Shown here: positions 36,863-48,840 of the stretch, in pieces | How positions within the stretch are numbered: the first letter of the stretch is position 1 | Layout: the number at the start of each line of letters is the position of its first letter | DNA from: Vigna angularis | Taxonomy: Eukaryota > Streptophyta > Magnoliopsida > Fabales > Fabaceae | Direction: 5' to 3' | NCBI RefSeq assembly: GCF_016808095.1 | Contig: NC_068975.1 | Span: forward strand, 28,447,501 to 28,511,500 | Length of the DNA stretch: 64,000 nucleotides | Program-made: the position numbers and the translations under genes | The notes under the pieces: generated by a model | Seen by the model: the letters and a program-made list of their open reading frames with translations, nothing else | The model's database searches: none | Told to the model about the DNA's origin: nothing

Positions 36863-37292
36863 GTTAAAAACATAACGGTGTTGATGCCACTATGGCCAAA
36901 TCTGAGTGAGGTGTTAGGTTGGATGATTACGCGGTACTGTAAATTGAAGTGTGGGTTCTTTTATTAAAATCAAAGAAAATTCCAATCTAAAACCCTAATG
37001 TTTTAAGAACCCTAAAGTGGAAATTAGAATCAGAAATCCTAAAGTTGGTGGTCTACGTAATCATGCATAAAAAGATTGGAGATTTTTTCCCAATTTAGGG
37101 TTTCTGATTCTAATTTTCACTTTAGGGTTTTTGATTCTAATTTCCACTTTAGGGTTCTTAAAACGTTAGGGTTTTAGATTGGAATTTTCTTTGATTTTAA
37201 TAAAAGAACCCACACTTCACAGTGCCACGTAATCATCCAACATAACACCTCACTCAGGGCAACAGTGACATCAACATTGTTATGTTTTTAAC
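36863..37292. repeat. long inverted repeat (foldback element), arms ~195 bp
   Basis: The left arm 36863-37055 begins GTTAAAAACATAACGGTGTTG. The right arm 37095-37292 ends CAACATTGTTATGTTTTTAAC. Most of both arms pair, including AGTGTGGGTTCTTTTATTAA and CCAATCTAAAACCCTAA. The right arm has a local duplication of TTCTAATTTYCACTTTAGGG. The unpaired loop is about 40 bp. No target duplication was identified, and the left side extends beyond the pairing. Confidence 0.85.
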
Positions 37293-37833
37293 TACGTTGG
37301 TACATTTTTTACTCTTCAATTATAGGAAGTGAATTTTTGTTAAAAAAATCATTCAGAAATTTAAAGAAGTAATGGGCTTACAATTTTTGCTCAATATTTT
37401 ACCTGGGTATTCTGGAGATTAAGTGGAAAGAAAAATGGTGTTAAGGTGTGTATAATAATTATTTTATCTTTTAAACTGAGTTAGTTTTGTTGTTTTTACC
37501 TTCTTTCTTAAAAAATTGCATTTGACTAATTAAATTGAGCAACTATAAATGATCTATCAGTAAACAAAAATAAATAATATTTAGATTTTTGTGAATAAGA
37601 TTAGTCTATAATATAATCCAAATGAAATTCACAATAAGATTAGTCTCTAATGTAATCTAAAGAAAATTTGTCTCTAATGTAGAAATTAGTTTTAAATATT
37701 TTATAGACTATAAAAATTAGTGTTTCAGAAGAAAAAACTTGTAAATTATTTTATTTTATTTCTCTCCATATAAACCAAATGAAAAATTGTTTTTTCTTTT
37801 AACCATAGAGATTGACTTAACCGTTAAATTCAA
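37293..37833. other. AT-rich intergenic DNA
   Basis: No gene or repeat recognised, apart from short repeated words (AAGATTAGTCTMTAATRTAATC) at 37600-37670. Confidence 0.5.
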
Positions 37834-38024
37834 GGATAATGATACTTTGACAACATTTTTTTTACAACATTTTAACATCATCTATATGTCATTTTGTGAT
37901 TGATCCATGTTGGTGTTTATGATTATTATTATTGATTGTGGAGTAATTTTAGACTAATCACAGAATAATACGTAGATAATATTAAAATGTTGTCAAAAGA
38001 ATGTTGTTAAAGTATCATTATCCT
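37834..38024. mobile_element. MITE-like element with ~45-bp terminal inverted repeats
   Basis: The left end GGATAATGATACTTTGACAA is the reverse complement (with few mismatches) of the right end TTGTTAAAGTATCATTATCC. Pairing continues inward through ACAACATTTTAA and partly through the TGATTA segments. It is about 190 bp, non-coding and A/T-rich. A related relic lies at about 51687-51822. Confidence 0.7.
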
Positions 38025-38223
38025 AAATTTAATGCGTTATTTTTGTGCTTGTTTGGTCTAATGTTAATTTTTAAAACTTTTTAACAAAAAATGTGCATTT
38101 CCATATAAATATATAATTAATTAAAAACGAACACTTAAAAAAGTCCCCAAGAAAATGCCCAAGGTAAAAACATTGAGTTTAAACTTTATACTTCTTTGAT
38201 CTTCATTTATAAAACGTACTGAA

Positions 38224-40107
38224 CTAATTCATTATAATAAAAAATAAAAAGTGGTTAACATGGTTGATAATAATAAATCTTTTGTATTTTTTTTCTTTTA
38301 AAATTGCTATTGTTATTAGTTGGTGTATCAATTCATTTACTCCCAAGCAGCCCAGTTTTCGATAATAAGTCAATAGTATTTTTATTTGGCATAGAAAAAT
38401 ACCATGTTTTGATATAGCTACTTCAATACCCAAAAAATATTTGAGGTTTCCAAGTTGTTTCATCTCATTCAAATGCAAAGTATTGTTGTAAACTAGAAAT
38501 CTCATTTCCTACATAATGATCTTTACACGATAATCTATCTTTGCAGAATAATTTTATATATGAGATATCAAACATACTAACATCATGATTATACACTTCA
38601 CTTTCATTGTCTACCTCAAGTGTAAAATCAACATAAAAAAATTATACTCATTAAATGTCACATCAATAGAGATATAAAATTTGTTGAGTTGATCCATACT
38701 CAACAAAAACACATTTAATAACTCGATCTTCAAGCTTTGTACGTTGATGTGGATGTAAGTGAACATATATAACACATCCAAAAACATGAGGGGGTAAATA
38801 AATTATGAAATAAATGATACAATGATCAGACAACACATCTAAAGGCCTTCAAAAGTTAAGCACACTAAACGGGGTTCGATTAATTAAATAAACTGCAGAA
38901 CTCACAATCTCATCCCATAAATGAGATGATACATTATCATTTATCAAAAGTGATATTGTGACCTCTAATATATATGTCTATTTTTCCTCTTAGTCACTCG
39001 ATTTTGTTGTGGTGAATAAGGACATGTAGTTTGATGCAAGATGTCTTTATAATTCATGAACTCTATTAATTCAATCTTAAAATATTCTTCTCCATTGTCT
39101 AATCGAATTACCTTAATAGATGTGTTAAGTTGTGTAACGATCATATGATGGAAGGAACAAACCACATCACTTTTATGTTAAGCAAAAACACCCAGATTAA
39201 CCCTAGTGCAATCATCAACAAAACTGATAAACCATTTTGTTCCATTATGTGTATATTGTGAGGTAGGGCCCTAAACATTAGTGTGAGTTAATGAAAATGG
39301 AAAATCATTTTTTTATTGCTTGAAGGAAACACAACAGGATGATTGTTTGCAACCACAAGTTTCACAAAGAAAATAAAAAATATTGCATTTATGAAATAAT
39401 GATGGAAATAATTTTTTAAATAACCAAAAGAGGGATGTCTCAACTGTGTATGCCATAACCAAATTTCCTTTTTGTTTTTATCTTGTATGTGATCATTCGC
39501 AAGACAAACCAACACTCCTTCATGGGTTTGTTGTGAGATATTTTGAAGATAATACAGTCATTTACTCTCTTTACCACTGAGAATCTTCACCTTAAAATGA
39601 ATGTTCTGGAAAAGACAATGGATTGAGTAAAACAAGGCAACGCAAGAATATGATTTAGTTAACATGCTAACGGAGATAAGATTATAGCTCAATGTAGGAA
39701 CAAATAAAACATCAGGAATCGATAAAGAGGGTGAGAGAGATATAATACCTACACCTTTAATAGGAGATGAGATCTCATTGACATTAATAATAATAGTTTT
39801 AGAACAATTAGGAGAAAAATTAGTAAATATACGAGGATCACAAGTCATATGATCAGTAGCACCTAAATCAATTATCCAATCACTATCCCTAATAACAATA
39901 GAAAGATTAAGACTAGAATTAGATATACCTGACTTGGTCACAAATCCGATAGTAGTAGAAATATGGCTCTTGGAAGCTGCGAAAGTTCCAAAATCATGTT
40001 TTTTCGATTTATTTTTATCGGAAGGAACCATCAGAAATATTTAATGGAAAAAAGAAGCATTAATTCCTATATTGTAGATGATATCGGTGTTTGGTTCTTG
40101 ATACCAT
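38224..40107 (-). pseudogene. decayed Ty1/copia retrotransposon pol region
   Basis: Minus-strand fragments occur in copia order. An aspartic protease segment is at 39558-40031 (DWIIDLGATDHM, where the usual active-site triad is D-S-G). A GAG-pre-integrase segment is at 39288-39515 (LWHTQLRHPSFGYL). Integrase core is at 38965-39165 (RLDNGEEYF; HQTTCPYSPQQN), with further integrase at about 38640-38830 (VFGCVIYVHLHPHQRTKLED). A reverse-transcriptase piece is at 38224-38505 (LGNLKYFLGIEVA). Frames are broken by shifts and stops, and most of RT and all of RNase H are missing. A tRNA-Met-like PBS (TGGTATCAAGAACC on the minus strand) sits near 40094-40107. No LTR pair was found. Dead copy. Confidence 0.88.
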
Positions 40108-40489
40108 ATAAAAAGGTTTAAAGAATAATTATGATGTATTGTTTCAAGGTATATATACATACAAGGGTCCTATGATTCATTATCTATTAAAAGAATGACA
40201 CATGCACGTATTAACATAAATGATTATCCTTATATCATCTTAATAGATTAAGTGTGAATCTAAGTCTTAAATTGAGTAAAAATGAAAAGATATAGCATCA
40301 TATATAAAGATTGGTTAACTAATTGTCTTATGATTTTAAATTATTGAGAATGGTATTTTTTATAGAAAATACTATTCACAAAGATGTCAAGTAAATATGT
40401 CCCTAAAAATAACCACGGTATGAAAACTTAGGAATTCCAAATGACTAATAATAATACAGTTTGATATTAACTCATCTCAATTTAATTTT
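40108..40489. other. AT-rich flank of the copia remnant
   Basis: This could include the remnant of the copia 5' LTR, since it lies just outside the PBS-like site, but no second LTR copy is present to confirm it. Confidence 0.35.
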
Positions 40490-40745
40490 GTTATATATTT
40501 TCGTTCCTCCTCACTAATTTTTTTTTTCACTTGTTTTTCTTAATATTTCCTTCTTCTATCCAATATATCATTATCGGATGTATAGAAATGTGTTGGGAGG
40601 TTAGAAATGCAAGTGAATTTCACACACAAAAAAGAAGCTACTATTGACAGTGCATAAAACCAATCTCCCACTTTAGATGAAGGGAAAACTGTTACACAAA
40701 ATATTCATTCCACCGTTGCCAAATTTATTTCACGAAAAAGAAAAG
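40490..40745. repeat. dispersed duplication, copy A (partner at 51625-52035)
   Basis: Shares with the second copy TATATTTTCGTT, GAAATGTGNNGGGRGGTTAGAAATGC, CTATTGACAGT and CCACTTTAGATGAAGG in the same order, at roughly 80% identity by eye. Non-coding. Confidence 0.75.
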
Positions 40746-40813
40746 TCATTTCATACCAATGATTTTGATATAGTGTAGTTTTTAATTTTTTAATTTTAAA
40801 TTCTTTTAATATA

Positions 40814-41191
40814 GGTTTAATAAGTTCGGAGGTCCCTATATTTGTGGGTTCGTTTCAATTGGGTCCTCCAATTTTGAAAGTGATCAATTTGGTCCCTAAT
40901 TTAACAAAATTGAGTCAATAATACCCTTCCCGTTAAATGCAATGGACGTCATTAACTTTTTAAACATGTGGTATGTTGAAGCATCCTTCAAATAAAACTG
41001 TGCCACCTCCAAATAAAAGGATGCCTCAACATGCCACATGTTTAAAAAGTTAACGTCGTCCATTACATTTAACGGAAAGGGTATTATTGACTCAATTTTG
41101 TTAAATTAAGGACCAAATTGATCACTTTCAAAATTGGAGGATCCAATTGAAACGAACCCACAAATATAAGGACCTCCGAACCTATTAAACC
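40814..41191. mobile_element. near-perfect foldback element, 175-bp arms
   Basis: The left arm (40814-40988) starts GGTTTAATAAGTTCGGAGGT. The right arm (41017-41191) ends ACCTCCGAACCTATTAAACC. The arms pair over their whole length with no net indel and only a few mismatches, around a 28-bp loop. The direct repeat TAATATA at 40807-40813 and 41192-41198 is a likely target duplication. No coding capacity. TTTGGTCCCT-type internal words suggest a Mutator-like foldback, though a 7-bp duplication is short for that group. Confidence 0.85.
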
Positions 41192-41198
41192 TAATATA

Positions 41199-43153
41199 TA
41201 AAAAATAATCTACGTATTAAGCCAAAGTCAACGTTGACATGTCAGTGTCATGATTAATATCAGTGCGAACGACTTAAAAATTATAAAAATGACCAATTGA
41301 CAAAAGTTGATACTTCTATTCCTATTTCCAAATAAAAAAAATGTTATATTTTAAAAAACAATTCAAATTAATTACATTATAAGTTATTTGTACACTTTGT
41401 TAAAAAGTAATAATAGACAGTGTTTCGATAGAAATTTACGGGATCGAAAGACTAATCTGTTCTGATCCGTCTTCATTTCTTTCGAAAGCTGGGATTGCTT
41501 GAGTTGATTGCTATCTTTTGTCTGAGCCGTTCGGTTGACTTCCGTCTGGGCCGTTCGGTCACGTCAGTTTTGGCCGATCGGTTGCCTTCGTGCTCGGGGG
41601 GAGGTACCTGCAAAAGATACTCTGACGCTTAAGTTAGGTGTGAATTTGAAGAACCTTGATTCTTAGTTGAATATTTAGTGAAGGGTTATCACTATTGAAT
41701 GTTTGGGTGTCATGAAATGTGAGTTGAACATAAGTGGAACGTACTTGACTTTTAGCCTTGGTCCTGTGTTTATAGGTTATCACAAGCCTAATAAAATATA
41801 AACAGACTTACCTTAAAATTCGGACGGTTGCTCATAAACAACTTTATGAATATCTCTAATCAAATATTTTTGATTATTTTAATTTATGCTGGGTCTTTGG
41901 CCCAATAACAACTAAAGCGTTGGTCCAAATTAGTGTTGTGGGCCCAATTACGGCCCAATTCTCTTGAAAACCGTTTGACCAGGTTAACTGTAGCGGATGA
42001 TCCGAATGGTCCTGAGTGGATGGACCAAACAGTATTGAATGTTAACTATATCGGTCTACAAACAGTAAAAAAATTGCACAATAACAAATTTCATTTAACG
42101 AGTATATTATGTTCTGTATATTAATCTTAATTAACATTACTAGTTTTAGCATAGATAATTTTTTATATATAAACATCTAACTCATTAGTAGTCTATCTTC
42201 AAAGTTAAGTATAAAAATTCTCATAAAATTTTTAGTACCTTATTTTGTGAATTTTATAGTTTAATGTCAACTTTTTATGGATACAAACTCATAAATAATA
42301 TGTTAGTGGATAATTTTAATTTCTGGATTAAAATTTTGAAGGATATTTTCTAACTTCTTTTTAAATCTACAGGACAATTTGTGGTGAATTCTTTTTAGAC
42401 CAAGAGATTTGAATGGTAAGTTTAAAATTAACATGCAAATAATGTAAAATTAATTTGTGTTGCTTTTTCTATAAATTCGTCACTTCAAGTAATTTTCATT
42501 AGAATTTAAAACTTACAACAAAAAAATTGGAGAAATATTTTGTAAATTTTGAAATCCTGAATATTGCTTTATTACAAATGCCTAATATGGAGGAAATTTT
42601 ATAAGTAAATGTGTGATCAACTATTCAACAATTTATTACTTATCTATAATATCTATCTATAAATTTATCCAATAAATATTTATTCACAATAAAGCTGTGT
42701 GCGAAAATTTTGTGAAAAATAAAGGTGGACATTTTTTTGCTTATGAAAATATTCAATGGAGAAACATGAAAGATTTATTTTTCTATTTGTTGATAGGTAA
42801 ACTGAGATATATATGAGAAATAAACTATTACTTTTATTAAAATATTTTTCTTGTAAATAATAAAATTAATTTATTCATAAATTAATTTGTAGACAAAATT
42901 CATATCAGATTTTCCTAAAAGGTTATAATCTTTTTATTCTCCTAATATAAATATAATATATATACAAAGAAACGTTAAATCTATAATATTGTTTGGGGAC
43001 TAAACATCTAAAAATACATTTGAAGTGTGAATGAATAACTCATACATCCATTCCATAAAACAAAAAAAAAATTGTTTGTCTTTAGTTGATGCTTCACAAC
43101 TAAACTTTTATTTACAAAAATACCATAATGTATATTTATGTGATACCAATGCC
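41199..43153. other. intergenic; GC-richer dispersed repeat at ~41420-42070
   Basis: 41420-42070 differs in composition from its flanks and repeats CCGTTCGGT-like words (about 41526, 41546 and 41572), resembling the GACCGAACGG words at 47.0-47.2 kb. It looks like a retroelement fragment of unknown type. 42100-43150 is A/T-rich; the last part holds the 3' flank of the PMEI-domain gene. Confidence 0.45.
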
Positions 43154-44227
43154 CTAAGAGGGAATCATGGAAGCAATGGAGAGACAGTTGCTAACCGTCA
43201 TGCTGACCATGCCTTCAGCACGACCCGTAGCCAACTTGAGGTCCTCGAAGCCGCTCTCGCAAGTGGAGACATCCGCCATCACGGAGCTCAGCATGACGGT
43301 GACGGTGCCGAGGTCGTGAGAGGTGAGGGCAGTCAAGGCCTGCTGCAGGCTCTGGAGGGCGTTGGTATACTGCTCCTTGCAGTTAGTGAGGGCGGTGGCC
43401 ATCTCCGATGAGGATTTCATGTGTTTCTCGACAATGGAGATGGTGAAGTTGGTCTGGAAGGAGCAGGCCTTGATGGCGGCTTCCAGGACGCTCATGAGAT
43501 CGAAGTTGTTGCCCAGGAAGGGCGCCACGGTGGAGAGGCAGTCGTCGGGGTAGTCCGTGCGGGAGCAGATTTCCTTCACAGAGTCACGGTCGTGGCGGCT
43601 GAGCATCGTAATCGACTTGCTCCCGCGCAACGATCCCACCCGGATTTCGCCTAAGAACGAGGTAAACGCTTTGCGGAGTTGCACGCCGCCACCCCCGCCA
43701 AAGAAGCCTTCCTCGAAGGTGTTCGAGAATGGCGACTCCGCAGTTGGCGCGTCTGCGAATGATGTGTCCTCCGACGCCGGTCCCTCTGATGCCGGGTCCT
43801 CCGATGGCGGGTCCGCCAATTCCGTGTTAGCAGATTTCAGGTCCCCATACAGTTCCTCCGGGTCCTTCATTGCAGGGCTATCTCTTATCGGGTCCAAGGA
43901 GAGTTCCGTCATCGATTCCTCAGATGGCGCGTCCGCCGATGCTTGGTCATCTGTTGGGGGGTCAGCCAACGACGGGTCCATGAATGTCGGGTTAGCCGAT
44001 GTCGGGTCCACTAACGGTTCCTCCGATGCCGGATCTGCCGAATCGGGGTCAGTCGATGCCGGGCCCTCCGATTCTGGGGCCCCCGTTGCCTGGTCCTCTG
44101 TAGACTCCGTCGGTGGCGGTTCGGACTGAGGCTCTTCGTCGGTGGGTGAGTCATGCGCTTTGCATATTGCAAAGCATAGGGCAAGGGTTATGGAGAAGAG
44201 GATGATGAAGTTGACGTTGAGTTTCAT
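43154..44227 (-). CDS. secreted PMEI/invertase-inhibitor-domain protein with acidic repeat linker
   Basis: Single exon, 357 aa. Residues 1-24 form a signal peptide (hydrophobic FIILFSITLALCFAICKA). Residues 25-170 are a low-complexity linker of D, P, S, E and A with many ADPxSxxP-like units and no predicted fold. A basic, glycine-rich segment (175-213) leads into a C-terminal PMEI domain (about 214-355). Cys221 and Cys230 (CSRTDYPDDC) and Cys283 and Cys323 are placed as the two family disulfides; Cys255 and Cys348 are extra. PMEI-domain proteins inhibit pectin methylesterase or invertase in the cell wall, and which of these applies cannot be told from sequence. Inhibitors of this family are usually about 170-210 aa, so the linker is an unusual addition. 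The gene is markedly more GC-rich than its surroundings. Confidence 0.88.
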   Translation of the reverse strand: MKLNVNFIILFSITLALCFAICKAHDSPTDEEPQSEPPPTESTEDQATGAPESEGPASTDPDSADPASEEPLVDPTSANPTFMDPSLADPPTDDQASADAPSEESMTELSLDPIRDSPAMKDPEELYGDLKSANTELADPPSEDPASEGPASEDTSFADAPTAESPFSNTFEEGFFGGGGGVQLRKAFTSFLGEIRVGSLRGSKSITMLSRHDRDSVKEICSRTDYPDDCLSTVAPFLGNNFDLMSVLEAAIKACSFQTNFTISIVEKHMKSSSEMATALTNCKEQYTNALQSLQQALTALTSHDLGTVTVMLSSVMADVSTCESGFEDLKLATGRAEGMVSMTVSNCLSIASMIPS

Positions 44228-44325
44228 TGTCTTTTGGTTTTGTTTATTACTTTTTGTGTTTTTTTGTTTTTTTTAAGGTGGCTGAGAAAAGAAGATGTTG
44301 GGTGCTAGGGAATTGGGGTGTGGGA

Positions 44326-44337
44326 ATATATATATAA
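44326..44337 (-). promoter_or_regulatory. probable TATA box of the PMEI-domain gene
   Basis: TTATATATATAT on the minus strand, about 100 bp upstream of the ATG at 44227 and preceding a C-rich leader. Confidence 0.55.
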
Positions 44338-45079
44338 GTGAGTGGGAAGGACGGCTGAGTTATGAATTGACGGTGAGAAAAATAGAAGATAATTTTACTC
44401 CCATTTTTTTTCTCTTATCTCTATTTTATAACTTTTTTAAGTAATAGAGTATTACATTTAACTAAAAAAAGTAAATATAAATAAAATTTTAATAGAAAAT
44501 AATAATATTTATGGTTGTTAAACAGTGGTATAAAATAGAAACTGTCAAACTATCATGCTCCGTGAAAAAAATAGGATGAGGTTATTAGCGGATTAATTCC
44601 AAAGAGAAAATTAGCCCTTTATTACCACTTTCTTATATCAGAAAAGGACAAACATGTTTTTTAACTCAATTTAGAAAGTAGGCAACTTGAACAAATTTTA
44701 CCTGTAAACCATCATCATATATGTGATTATTTTATTGCATGTTATTTTACTATTCTTAATAAAGTTTCTCAATATTTTTAACAAGAACCACTTTTATATA
44801 ATATTAATTTATACTTTTTGTTGTAAAAATAAAAATACTTTATATCATTATATGAGATTGCATATAATAACATAATAAAAGTATATTTTTTACTATCCTG
44901 GACTTGAAAATATAATTTTTCACCACTATCTTTATCTTTATTGGATTCCTTGTCTTATTAAATGTAATTATATTTAAAAAAGTAAGTATAATTAGTATAG
45001 AAAAACTCACACTTCTCATTGAGTTTGATTGATGTAATTTGAATCAATTTTCATTTGATCATAAGTTTTGTGTTTCTTA
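44338..45079. other. AT-rich intergenic DNA
   Basis: PMEI-gene promoter at left. No gene seen. TTA at 45077-45079 is the target duplication of the next element. Confidence 0.5.
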
Positions 45080-45651
45080 TACTACAAAAATATTAAATTT
45101 TAGTAGAGGTTAAAATAAAAATTATTTAATAAAGTTAGGGAGCTTTTGAGAGTTTTTCAGTTTTTGAAAAATTAATTGTATTTCTAACATTTATAATTTA
45201 TTTTATATAATAATAATTAATTTTGGTTTCATATATTTATTCTGATTTATTATTAAAATATTTGTTATAATGATTAAATAATTTAAATCATTAAAAATAT
45301 TAAATTATTATATTACTGACAATTTTGAAAACCCCAACTACTTAAATCTTAAAATTCTCGACGATTTTGATAATCCAAGTAAGTTTTGGTGGTTTTTGAA
45401 ATTCCAGCATTTATCGGCAGTTTTTGTAAAAACCCTTGCAAATGATGATGATTTTTGTAAAACTCTGCAAAATGACGACGATTTTGTAAAAGCCCCAAAA
45501 ATAGCGACGATTATGAATAAAACCGTCAAAAAATTTTGCCAACAAGGATTATTTCAGGAATTTTCTCCACCTCAGAAAATGTATTTACTAGGGGTTAAAA
45601 CTGTTAATAACGCATAAAAAAATCCTAATAAAATCATATATTTTTGTAGTG
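45080..45651. mobile_element. non-autonomous CACTA-like element, 572 bp
   Basis: The left terminus TACTACAAAAATAT and right terminus ATATTTTTGTAGTG are inverted repeats with one mismatch, in the first base. TTA flanks both sides (45077-45079 and 45652-45654), the 3-bp duplication expected for CACTA elements. The interior has several copies of a ~30-bp subterminal-type repeat (GAYGATTTTTGTAAAACYCTGCAAA variants, 45350-45540) that keeps small frames open without encoding anything. Confidence 0.75.
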
Positions 45652-46924
45652 TTAGTTCAATCAATATTATATTATTCAATTCAAATTTCATAAAGAAAGT
45701 TTCAATAACTCATCAATTAATTCTAAAATTTTCACAAACTCACTATATACTAACCATGATTTTACACATATTTATAAATAATACACAATTCAAACATCAA
45801 TTTAACATCTCAAACACATTGTTCATCATCACATATTCAAAAAGTCACAATTTTACAATTCTAAAACCCTAACATTTTCCAACAATAATTAAACAAGAAT
45901 CACCAATTAAAAGAGAATTAACAAGGACTTTAAGAATATATGTAACCCACAAAAAGTTACATACAAGAAAAAAAATGAACTGAATATTAAAAGAGACCAA
46001 AAATTTTACTTACTCAAATAGACAAATTGATCATATAAACTCATAATTCTTTGCTGTGGACGTAACCCTAATCTCAAGTTGAGTAAAATATGGAAGAAAG
46101 AAGATTAAGAACTAAAAAAGGGAAGTTGCTTTAAAGGAAGAAAAGGAAAGAGCGCCTTTGGAAAGCTGATGGGCGTTGTGACGTAGAGGTTATGTTATTT
46201 GGAATCTCACAAATTCAATTTGTGATAGTTTAACAATGTTGAAAACGGGTTTACATGCACTATTTCATGTTGTTTTATGATGATTCTAAATCATAAAATA
46301 ATAACACTGACAATCTTTTAATCGTATGCAATTCAAAGTTTAAAACTTCCAAAAGTATATCCTATGGAAGAGAAAGTAATAAACAAATAAAAAAATGAAA
46401 GAAAAGGAACAAATAAGGTGAAATCAATAGACACTAAAATATAAAAATTTATAATAAGAGAGTTCAGAGGAAGATTACAAACTAAATAAGTGGACTGATT
46501 CTTTTTTTTATCGAGTTGGAATGATAAAGAAATTGAGTGAAGGATGAAATACATAAGAAATGAGAAAGATAGGCTGCCGGTTGTAATTATTTATGTAATA
46601 ATTTTTTAAATATTTAATAAATGTTGGACATATGATATTTTTATTAACAATATTAAAATTTAGTCCCACTCATCTTAGAAAAATAAATTTGTAAAATAAT
46701 TCATTTATAAATTAACCTTTTTATTTTCATTAACAATAACACGATAAATACAACAAATCAAATTAAAACATGTTTTAATTTCATATTAAAATAATAAAGT
46801 TTTAATTTAATTAAAATTTATGAAAACAGTTTATAAAATAAAATATATTCTTATTTATAAACGATAAATTAATTTGGTATATTTAATTAATATGAAACTT
46901 TTAACAATTTTTCATAATTAAAAA
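45652..46924. other. AT-rich intergenic DNA
   Basis: No gene or repeat boundary identified. Confidence 0.5.
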
Positions 46925-48348
46925 TATAACATCCCAAAAATACAGCAATAAACTATATAATAGAATAATTACATTTAATAATATTTCAGTTCAGTCTTAC
47001 ACTAAGAAAAACGTACGGTTCTGACCGAACGGCCTTACAGAAAGGTTACAACTAAAATTGTACAGGATAAGCAAAACTGACCGAACGGTTTACAAAATTT
47101 TATACCGATCGATCAACTAAAATCAAAAGAGAAGGTGATCAAACGACCACCTTACTATAACTAGACTACTGACCGAACGTCCTACTGTTCGGTCTTAACT
47201 TCAACTTCTACCAAATTTTCTTCTTCCAGCGTATCTTCCAACAGCGCGTCCCCTTCTGCTCACATCCACACGGATGATCATTGCAACGACAAGATGAACG
47301 TACAAAACAAGACACGACAGAAAACACAGGGTAAGCTTATGTAATTTAATTCATGCATAAACATACATTTCAAACAATCTGACACACAAGATAAATTTCA
47401 TCATACATATCATACAAAGCCTATTACTAGACTGATTGTCCGGACTGTATGAAATCTGTGTAGCTACAAGCGTTCGTGCACTCGGGTGATGTAGTAACTG
47501 GGATGCCCTCAACAGCTGCCACCCGAGGTTAGTCCTATCTGTCCAAAGTAACCCTAAGGACTAGGACCTCCTGTCGTTCCCACACATGACCTACCCTCCT
47601 CTACGTGAAGACGAGTACTCACGGAACATCATGATGAACAACCAGCTTAGCATGCCCACAGTCATACTTTACAAATTCCAATATTCAAACATGAGTCCTC
47701 CCCGGAACGCTCGTCCATAATCCACAACATCTCCATATCACATTTTCTTCATCTTTCATTAATAAACATCTCATTTAACCACCTCGTACAAAGATTCATG
47801 AGAATTCCAAATAACGAACGTTCAACCCGAACTCAGAACTAGACTGAACACGTAGAGCGAGACCGAGAGATCTCAAAGTTAAGAATGGATTTAAAGCCAA
47901 GGGGTTGATATCGGGTTGAGAAAGATAACGAGTACAATCATAACTCACCAGAAACTAATGGAACGAACGTCAAATACAACATTGAGCCAATTAGATGAAC
48001 TGACTCTTGAGAATTTCAATTGAACATCAAAAAGACCAGACCAAGAACGAAGACTCCAGAATGAAGCCAATGAATAAGGATATCTCAAGGCATTCAAAAC
48101 TAATACTTAGAATGATTCACATGAAGAAAACCGAACACTTGTGAATACTTAGTTTAGTTAAATTTAGTATTTAGAAATCCAAATGTCAGTCAAAGACTGA
48201 ACACTATAGTGAGCGAGCCCTAGAGAGCTTGAACGAACGCTCGTATTAGGAAGTTTAACTTAAGGAGATAGAACGAGTGACTGGTATAAGACCAAATACT
48301 TGCTTGGGACGAACACTTGGTATAAGACCCAGTGCCCTAACTGATTTT

Positions 48349-48768
48349 TGTAACGCCCCGGCAACTCACAGGGACCATCGACTGCCCCCACAGATCACCA
48401 CCAGGCTTTCCAGTGTGCTTTGTCCTCACTCGCACACTTTCCGGGAAAACTTCCCAGAAGGTCACCCATCCCAGAATTGCTCCAAGCTAAGCACGCTTAA
48501 CCATGGAGTTCTTATGGGCTAGGCTACCGAAAAGCAAATGCATTTTGGTGATATGAGTAGTCAAATCAATTCCTTTAAGCTATCCTTCAACTGTATAGTC
48601 TCATACCTATACAGTCTCCAAATCCTTCTCATTCCGGTGTATGTTCGATTCGTCCATGTACCCCTTCCACCCGAAGCTGCCAGGAGCCGCTCCTTGTCTG
48701 TGCCCCCTGCACCATGCTTCTTGCACCGGCGTCACTCCCCGCCCTCGTCTCCGTGCCCGGATGTCACA
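48349..48768 (-). repeat. Cassandra 3' LTR
   Basis: 420 bp. It is the 3' copy because the PBS lies beside the other LTR's inner end on the minus strand. Confidence 0.9.
48449..48562 (-). pseudogene. 5S-rRNA-like domain in the Cassandra LTR
   Basis: The minus strand shows the 5S internal promoter region: AAGAACTCCATGGTTAAGCG (box A area), then GGATGGGTGACCTTCTGGGA (box C). The 5' third is more diverged. A matching copy lies at about 48941-49054. Cassandra LTRs are known to carry such Pol III-type sequences; it is not a functional ribosomal gene. Confidence 0.85.
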
Positions 48769-48826
48769 TGCCCACCAGCTTCCGCTCTGGTTCGTCCTCG
48801 AACCACACCGTACTGGGAGAGGCTAG

Positions 48827-48838
48827 GCTCTGATACCA
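48827..48838 (-). other. Cassandra primer-binding site
   Basis: The minus strand reads TGGTATCAGAGC, complementary to initiator tRNA-Met, two bases from the 5' LTR boundary. Confidence 0.9.
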
Positions 48839-48840
48839 TT

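Noticed and set aside
38866..38885. GGTTCGATTAATT resembling a tRNA T loop
   Set aside because: No acceptor or anticodon stem pairs around it; it lies in the decayed copia integrase region.
43557..44129. 190-codon plus-strand frame of D/G/S repeats
   Set aside because: It is the antisense shadow of the PMEI-gene linker, which has a signal peptide and domain on the other strand.
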